A stretch of DNA of 64,000 nucleotides from Dechloromonas hortensis (lineage in GTDB: Bacteria > Pseudomonadota > Gammaproteobacteria > Burkholderiales > Rhodocyclaceae). Made by a program: the position numbers and the translations under genes. The stretch lies in assembly GCF_009469765.1 (NCBI RefSeq), contig NZ_SSSQ01000002.1, forward strand, positions 124,001-188,000, given 5' to 3'. The notes below the pieces were generated by a model. It was not told the DNA's origin. It saw nothing but the letters and a program-made list of their open reading frames with translations, and did not search any database. Shown one piece after another: positions 59,461 through 64,000 of the stretch (position 1 is the stretch's first letter; every line of letters starts with the position of its first letter).

Positions 59461-60390
59461 ATGTCTTCATATCGCCGCTGGCTACCAGCGCTTGCCCTGA
59501 TCGTCCTGTCGCTAACCTGGGGTTACACCTGGGTCCTGGCCAAGCAAGGCCTGGTCTATGCGCCGCCTTTCGCTTTCGCCGCCGAGCGCTGTATTGGCGG
59601 AGCGCTGGCCCTGGTTCTCGCGCTCAAGCTGATGGGGCGCCCGCTGAAGCTGGTGGCGCCGGGGCCGACGCTGGCCATCGGCTTGACCCAAGTGGCCGGC
59701 TTCATGGCCTTCCAGACCTGGGCGCTGGTTGAAGGCGGTCCCGGCAAGACGGCCGTGCTGATTTTCACGATGCCGATCTGGACGCTGCTGATGGCTTGGC
59801 CCATCCTTGGCGAGCGGATCAAGGGCAAGCAGTGGCTGGCGGCGGCCTGTACGCTGACTGGTCTATTGCTGATCATCGAGCCGTGGGACATGCATTCCAG
59901 CCTGTTCAGCAAATTCCTCGGTCTGATGGCAGCGCTTTGCTGGGGCATCGGTACCATTCTGGTCAAGCGCTTGCGCTCGACCCAACAGGTCGATCTGCTC
60001 GCCCTGACCACCTGGCAGATGATACTCGGCGCCGGTCCGCTCATTTTGCTCGCCTGCGTGGTTCCGGAACGGGCGACCGAATGGTCGCTGCCCTATGCCG
60101 GCATTCTCGCCTTCATGTCGATTGCCAGCACGGCCATGTGCTGGTGGCTGTGGATCTACATCCTCGACCGGGTGCCGGCCTGGGAGGCCAGTCTGTCGGT
60201 ACTCGGCACGCCGGTGGTGGCGATCCTGTTGTCACGCCTGACCTTTGGTGAAGAGTTCAAAGGCATCGAGGTGGCCGGCATTCTGCTGATCGGCAGCGGC
60301 CTGGCGCTACTTTCTTTGCTAGGCTGGGCGGCCAGTCGGCGAAATCCGGCCAAAGCGATTATTCAAAAAGAGGTTCAGGTAACGTCATGA
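59461..60390 (+). CDS. EamA/DMT-family transporter
   Basis: The 309-residue protein has ten predicted helices in two EamA repeats, each ending in a hydrophobic hairpin ([19 protein letters not shown] in the first; [19 protein letters not shown] in the second). It is probably an inner-membrane metabolite exporter of unknown substrate. The next gene starts within its stop codon (ATGA), so they form an operon. A short GACGGAGC/GCTCCGTC inverted repeat after nemA (about 59414-59429) may end that transcript. Confidence 0.88.
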   Translation: MSSYRRWLPALALIVLSLTWGYTWVLAKQGLVYAPPFAFAAERCIGGALALVLALKLMGRPLKLVAPGPTLAIGLTQVAGFMAFQTWALVEGGPGKTAVLIFTMPIWTLLMAWPILGERIKGKQWLAAACTLTGLLLIIEPWDMHSSLFSKFLGLMAALCWGIGTILVKRLRSTQQVDLLALTTWQMILGAGPLILLACVVPERATEWSLPYAGILAFMSIASTAMCWWLWIYILDRVPAWEASLSVLGTPVVAILLSRLTFGEEFKGIEVAGILLIGSGLALLSLLGWAASRRNPAKAIIQKEVQVTS

Positions 60391-61376
60391 CGACACCGTA
60401 CAAACTTTCCATGCTCGACCTCGTTGCCGTGCGTGAGGGCGGGACGGTGGCCGACGCGCTGGCCATTTCCGTGCGCACCGCTCGCCATGTCGAGGCTCTG
60501 GGGTTCGAGCGCTACTGGCTGGCCGAGCATCACAACATGCCGGGCATCGCCAGTTCGGCCACCGCCGTGCTGGTCGGCCACATCGCGGGGGCGACCAGTC
60601 GTATCCGGGTCGGCTCGGGCGGCATCATGCTGCCCAATCACGCGCCGCTGGTGGTGGCCGAGGCCTTCGGGACGCTGGCCGAACTTTATCCGCAGCGCAT
60701 CGACCTCGGGCTGGGGCGCGCCCCGGGGACCGATCAGCAGACAATGCGCGCGCTACGCCGCGACCGTCTTGAGCGTGAAGCCGATTTCCCGCGCGAGGTG
60801 GCGGAGCTGCAGCAGTTGCTCGGGCCGGTGCAGCCCGGACAGGCCATCGTCGCGACGCCCGGCGCCGGTACGCAGGTGCCGATCTGGCTGCTTGGTTCCA
60901 GCCTGTTTTCGGCTCGGCTGGCGGCCGAGCGCGGTCTGCCCTATGCCTTTGCCTCGCACTTCGCACCGGCCATGCTGCTGCAGGCGGTCGAGCTGTATCG
61001 CCGGAATTTCCAGCCGTCGGCGGTGCTGGCACGTCCCTACGTGATGATCGGCGTGCCGTTGATCGCGGCGCCCGACGATGCCGAGGCCGAATACCTGGCG
61101 AGCAGCACCTATCAACGGGTGCTCGGTATTCTGCGTGGTGACCGCCGCGGTCTACCGCCACCGCAAGCCGATTTTCTGGCTGGCCTGCAGCCGCACGAGC
61201 AGTCGGCAATCCGCGATTTCCTCGGCGCAGCGGTGATCGGCGGGCCGGACAAAGTGGCAGCCGGCCTGGCCGAACTGCAACAGGCCAGCGGCGCCGACGA
61301 ACTGATGCTGGTCTGCGACATCTTCGATCCGGCTCTACGCTTACGTTCGCTGGAGATCGCAGCACTGGCACGATAG
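60387..61376 (+). CDS. luciferase-like (LLM) flavin-dependent monooxygenase
   Basis: The 329-residue protein has the bacterial-luciferase fold signatures [20 protein letters not shown] and [21 protein letters not shown], as in YhbW/LLM group enzymes. These use reduced FMN and O2 to oxidise small molecules; the substrate is unknown. Coupling to the DMT transporter by a 4-nt overlap suggests linked export and oxidation of a compound (inference). Confidence 0.88.
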   Translation: MTTPYKLSMLDLVAVREGGTVADALAISVRTARHVEALGFERYWLAEHHNMPGIASSATAVLVGHIAGATSRIRVGSGGIMLPNHAPLVVAEAFGTLAELYPQRIDLGLGRAPGTDQQTMRALRRDRLEREADFPREVAELQQLLGPVQPGQAIVATPGAGTQVPIWLLGSSLFSARLAAERGLPYAFASHFAPAMLLQAVELYRRNFQPSAVLARPYVMIGVPLIAAPDDAEAEYLASSTYQRVLGILRGDRRGLPPPQADFLAGLQPHEQSAIRDFLGAAVIGGPDKVAAGLAELQQASGADELMLVCDIFDPALRLRSLEIAALAR

Positions 61377-61482
61377 GCCGTTAATCTCTCGCCCGGTGTC
61401 GCTGGCCGGCGGCGCCATGCCTGGATGGCGATATACTCAAGATGCTTAGCCAATTGGCTGGCATCAAGGGGGACAACAGAGC

Positions 61483-62346
61483 ATGCCGATTGATGGTCCT
61501 ATTCCGGATGTCGTATTTTCCAGCCTTGCCGTATTGACGCTGTGGGCCGTGATGTTTCATGCCGGCTTGAGTATCGTGCCCGAAGAGCTGGCTTGGGTCG
61601 GAAAGCATCCTGGCCAGCTTATGAAAGGGCTGTTCGCGGTACTGGTTGTGGTGCCGGTGCTGGCGCTGGCCGTGATCCGCCATTTTGAACTGAACCGGGC
61701 AGTCGAAATTGGTATCGTGCTGATGTCGATTTCGCCCGGGGCACCGGTCGCGCTGCGCCGTTCGATCGGTGCTGGCGGACATGCTTCGTTTGCCGTCACC
61801 CTGCAAATCGCGGTCGTCTTGCTCGCCGTGCTCTCGATGCCCCTGTGGATTGCCGTGCTCGACCTGCTGTACGACGCCAATGCCTCGATCGATCCCTGGA
61901 GCCTCGGCCGCCAGGTTTTTTTCGCCCAATTGCTGCCCCTCGGCATCGGCCTCCTGGCACGCCGCTCGAGCACCCGCCTGGCAGCGCTGTTGCTGCCACG
62001 CCTGGCCCCTGTCGCAGGCGGCTTGTTGCTGCTGCTCACCGTTCTGGCCCTGATCAACGTCTGGCAAACGGTGATTGATGCTGGCCCGCGGGCCATTCTG
62101 GGAATTGTCACGATGACGCTGCTCGCCCTGATGGCGGGTCATCTGCTAGGCGGCCCGGACCCGGCGACGAGGACGGCGAATGCCGTGGCCAGCGCGGCCC
62201 GTAATCCTGGCCTGGCGCTGCTCGTCGCTTCGTTGAACGGCGCGCCGCCGACTGTCATGGCGACGATACTCGCCTATCTCGTCGTCTGCGCCTTGACCGT
62301 GCTGCCCTATGTCGTCTGGCGGCGCCGTGCAGCCAGGGCCACCTAG
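61483..62346 (+). CDS. BASS/SBF-type (bile acid:sodium symporter-like) membrane protein
   Basis: The 287-residue protein has about eight or nine membrane helices. SISPGAPVALRRSIGAGG and SAARNPGLALLVASLNGAPP resemble the two conserved crossover regions of the BASS/SBF fold, which transports organic acids with Na+. The substrate is unknown. It is monocistronic and convergent with the DUF2950 gene. Confidence 0.78.
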   Translation: MPIDGPIPDVVFSSLAVLTLWAVMFHAGLSIVPEELAWVGKHPGQLMKGLFAVLVVVPVLALAVIRHFELNRAVEIGIVLMSISPGAPVALRRSIGAGGHASFAVTLQIAVVLLAVLSMPLWIAVLDLLYDANASIDPWSLGRQVFFAQLLPLGIGLLARRSSTRLAALLLPRLAPVAGGLLLLLTVLALINVWQTVIDAGPRAILGIVTMTLLALMAGHLLGGPDPATRTANAVASAARNPGLALLVASLNGAPPTVMATILAYLVVCALTVLPYVVWRRRAARAT

Positions 62347-62370
62347 AGCCGGGCGGCCAAACAACGCAAA

Positions 62371-62402
62371 CAGCCCGCAGATCGTTATCGAACGGCGGGC
62401 TG
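62371..62402. terminator. hairpin between convergent genes
   Basis: CAGCCCGC (62371-62378) and GCGGGCTG (62395-62402) form an 8-bp stem with a 16-nt loop between the BASS gene and the convergent DUF2950 gene. It lacks a clear T-run, so it may be a weak bidirectional terminator. Confidence 0.5.
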
Positions 62403-62426
62403 GCGCATTGTTGGCGAAGCGGTTTG

Positions 62427-63389
62427 CTACCTTGCGGTCAACTCGGGTTTTACCGCCTTTTCCCAGTTGTCGCCAGGGTTGAACTGCTTGATCGCGGCGG
62501 CGGTTTTGGCCGTATCCGCCCCGAGGTCCTTTTCATAAACCACGCCTTCGTGGTTGACGATGAAGCTCTTGATCCCCGATGCCCCGTAGTCGGCCGGATA
62601 GGCGATCACCGCAAAACCGCCGATCAGCTTGTCGCCGGCCAGGTAGTTGTAGCTATTGCCCGGTGTGTCGCCGCCCTGTTCGGTCAGGATGCGATAGTAG
62701 TAGCCCCAGTAGGGGGCCGGTTTTCCACTCTTTCTCGCGTAGCCCTTGCTTTCGGCAAAGGCGAGCAGGGGGCCGAGCGGGCTTGGTGCCTCGCCGGCCT
62801 GGGTCGGCCAGTACAAGCCATCGTGCTGGCCGGGCGTGCTGCTGAACTTCTGGGCGTATTCGCGCAGCCCGTCGCCGTCGCGGTCCACCGAGGCGTAGTC
62901 GTACTGGGCATCGACAATGGCCTGCAGGACCTGGATGGCGTACAGCTCGTTTTGGCCAATGCGCCGATTGACGATCTCGTCCATGCCGGCGGCCGGGTCG
63001 AAGCGCCAGATGTTGCCGATCTTGACCAGCGGCACGGGGAAAGGCCACTCGTTGTTGCCGAGAACGAGCGTCGCCCGCTGATCGCCCTCCATGCGCAGTT
63101 CATGCTTTTCGTTGTAGGCACTGACGAACAACTCTCGCTCGTACTTCGCCCGGACCGGGTCGCCGGAACCCAGGCGCTTGGCCTTGGCCCCGAACACGGT
63201 TTGAATGCGTTTGCTGTTGCCCGAGCGGGCGGCTTCAAGAAGATCGGCCGCCGCCGCGTCTGGCGAGGGATAGGCTTTGCCGTACAGCGCAGCGGCGGAG
63301 ACCGGGGTGGCTGCGATGGCCAGCAGCAGGGCGAGGGGCGGCAAGGACTTGGCCGCGGCCCGGCAGATGAAGGAATTCGAGAATGACAT
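62427..63389 (-). CDS. DUF2950 family exported protein
   Basis: From ATG 63389 the protein has 320 residues and a signal peptide (SLPPLALLLAIAATPVSAAA). NRRIGQNELYAIQVLQAIVDAQYDYAS, GYYYRILTEQGGDTPGNSYNY and AYPADYGASGIKSFIVNHEGVVYEKDLG are typical of DUF2950, a periplasmic family of unknown role. It follows the DUF3300 gene by 60 bp on the same strand; these two families commonly occur side by side. Confidence 0.85.
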   Translation of the reverse strand: MSFSNSFICRAAAKSLPPLALLLAIAATPVSAAALYGKAYPSPDAAAADLLEAARSGNSKRIQTVFGAKAKRLGSGDPVRAKYERELFVSAYNEKHELRMEGDQRATLVLGNNEWPFPVPLVKIGNIWRFDPAAGMDEIVNRRIGQNELYAIQVLQAIVDAQYDYASVDRDGDGLREYAQKFSSTPGQHDGLYWPTQAGEAPSPLGPLLAFAESKGYARKSGKPAPYWGYYYRILTEQGGDTPGNSYNYLAGDKLIGGFAVIAYPADYGASGIKSFIVNHEGVVYEKDLGADTAKTAAAIKQFNPGDNWEKAVKPELTAR

Positions 63390-63449
63390 GAGGATTACTC
63401 CCAAGGCGAAAGAGGTGAGGATGAGGAAAGCTTGAAAAGACGCCGCCGA

Positions 63450-64000
63450 CTACCGTCGACCGCCGCGCCCACCGCCGCCACCTGCTCGCCCACCGCCGAA
63501 GTTGCCGCCACCACCGCTGAAGCCGCTGCTTTGCCGGCTTGACGCTCCCCGGCTGCCGAAGTCGCTGGCTTGCCGGCCATGATCGGCGCCGCCGAAACTA
63601 CTGGCCTGACGGCTGCCGGAAACATCCCGGCCGCTTGCGCCATCGCGCCCACCGCGCGACATGTCTGACGTACCCGCGCTCGGCCCGCCATCGCGGCCGC
63701 CCCGTGAAATGTCCGAGGTGCCGGCACTGGGGCCGCCGTCGCGCCCCGCGCCACCGCGCTGGGTGTCGCGCGTACCTGCCCCGGCATCGCGACCGCGATC
63801 CGCTGTTGCGGCCCGGTCGCCGCCGCCAGGTTGTCCCAACTCGCTGCGGCCGGCTTCGGCTCGGCCGCGGAATTGCTCGCGGGCCTGCGCATCGCGCGTA
63901 TTGGTACCGCGGTTGTACTGCTGCGCGACGCGCTGGTCCTTGTAGGAAACGCCGCGCCGATGCTCGACGTTGTGGTTCCAGTTGGTATTGCCGGAGATAT
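63450..64000 (-). CDS. DUF3300 family protein, C-terminal part (5' end beyond window)
   Basis: The open frame enters from the right edge (codon top at 63998) and ends at 63450, giving about 183 residues. WNHNVEHRRGVSYKDQRV near the edge is the DUF3300 signature, with the rest of the domain outside the window. The remaining C-terminal tail is low complexity, Gly/Ser/Arg-rich, with repeats of the type RDGGPSAGTSD(I/M)SRGG and a final GGGRAGGGGGRGGRR. It is probably an envelope protein with a disordered tail, co-transcribed with the DUF2950 gene. Confidence 0.78.
   Translation of the reverse strand, partial: ISGNTNWNHNVEHRRGVSYKDQRVAQQYNRGTNTRDAQAREQFRGRAEAGRSELGQPGGGDRAATADRGRDAGAGTRDTQRGGAGRDGGPSAGTSDISRGGRDGGPSAGTSDMSRGGRDGASGRDVSGSRQASSFGGADHGRQASDFGSRGASSRQSSGFSGGGGNFGGGRAGGGGGRGGRR

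Overview
The window is a GC-rich bacterial chromosome segment, most likely from a betaproteobacterium of the Rhodocyclaceae (Dechloromonas/Azonexus-like). This is inferred from gene content: a GntR/mdh–sdhCDAB-sdhE-gltA–sucAB-lpdA block, an AcnB-type aconitase, NnrS, a nitrate-sensor-type chemoreceptor and many c-di-GMP proteins. No prophage, insertion sequence, CRISPR array, rRNA or tRNA gene was recognised.

Layout. 1-5.5 kb: the end of an unidentified gene, a TrmB-like methyltransferase, a YkgJ cysteine-cluster protein, a LysR regulator divergent from an MFS carrier with a PaaI-type thioesterase, a DUF1439 protein and transaldolase. 5.5-6.2 kb: three ~100-bp direct repeats, each with a perfect DnaA box, around a tautomerase gene. 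6.4-11.3 kb: acnB and a chemoreceptor, each followed by a terminator. 11.5-26 kb: a perfect-looking 6,189-bp direct tandem duplication. The ancestral order was katG, beta-helix protein, MBL hydrolase, small membrane protein, psd, VOC protein, WYL regulator, rlmF. The breakpoints lie inside katG and rlmF at a shared 10-bp word, GGTCCAGGCG. Complete katG and rlmF survive at the outer edges, and the internal junction creates an in-frame katG'-'rlmF chimera of 357 codons. Six genes are present twice.

26-35 kb: an AAA+ ATPase with an unrecognised N-terminal region, an IsdG-type heme monooxygenase, a YaiI protein coupled to NnrS, a nitronate monooxygenase, an ankyrin protein, a porin with a PstS-like protein, a CBS protein and a TruC-like pseudouridine synthase. 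35-48.7 kb: the TCA block, with a malyl-CoA-lyase-like gene and mdh on the minus strand and GntR, sdhCDAB, sdhE, gltA, sucA, sucB and lpdA on the plus strand. A perfect palindrome, TGTCTTATATAAGACA, lies between mdh and the GntR gene, and a degenerate copy lies upstream of acnB. Together these genes encode most of the oxidative TCA cycle.

48.7-57.5 kb: a c-di-GMP cluster (receiver-DUF3369-GGDEF-EAL protein, a tandem-HD HD-GYP protein, a membrane dCache-GAF-HD-GYP protein with a large insertion), plus zapE and a secretin-N-like periplasmic protein. 57.5-61.4 kb: a NemR/NemA electrophile-response pair with two matching operator boxes, a DMT exporter and a luciferase-like monooxygenase. 61.5-64 kb: a BASS-type transporter and a convergent DUF3300-DUF2950 pair; the DUF3300 gene runs off the window.

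A roughly 34-bp interspersed element, of the form GAAAATTGCC-(G)TTTTT-…-GTCGACCGCAGG, recurs at or near the 3' ends of several genes (8974, 11326, 15185/21374, 54443). Function statements rest on motif recognition by eye. No database search or alignment was run.
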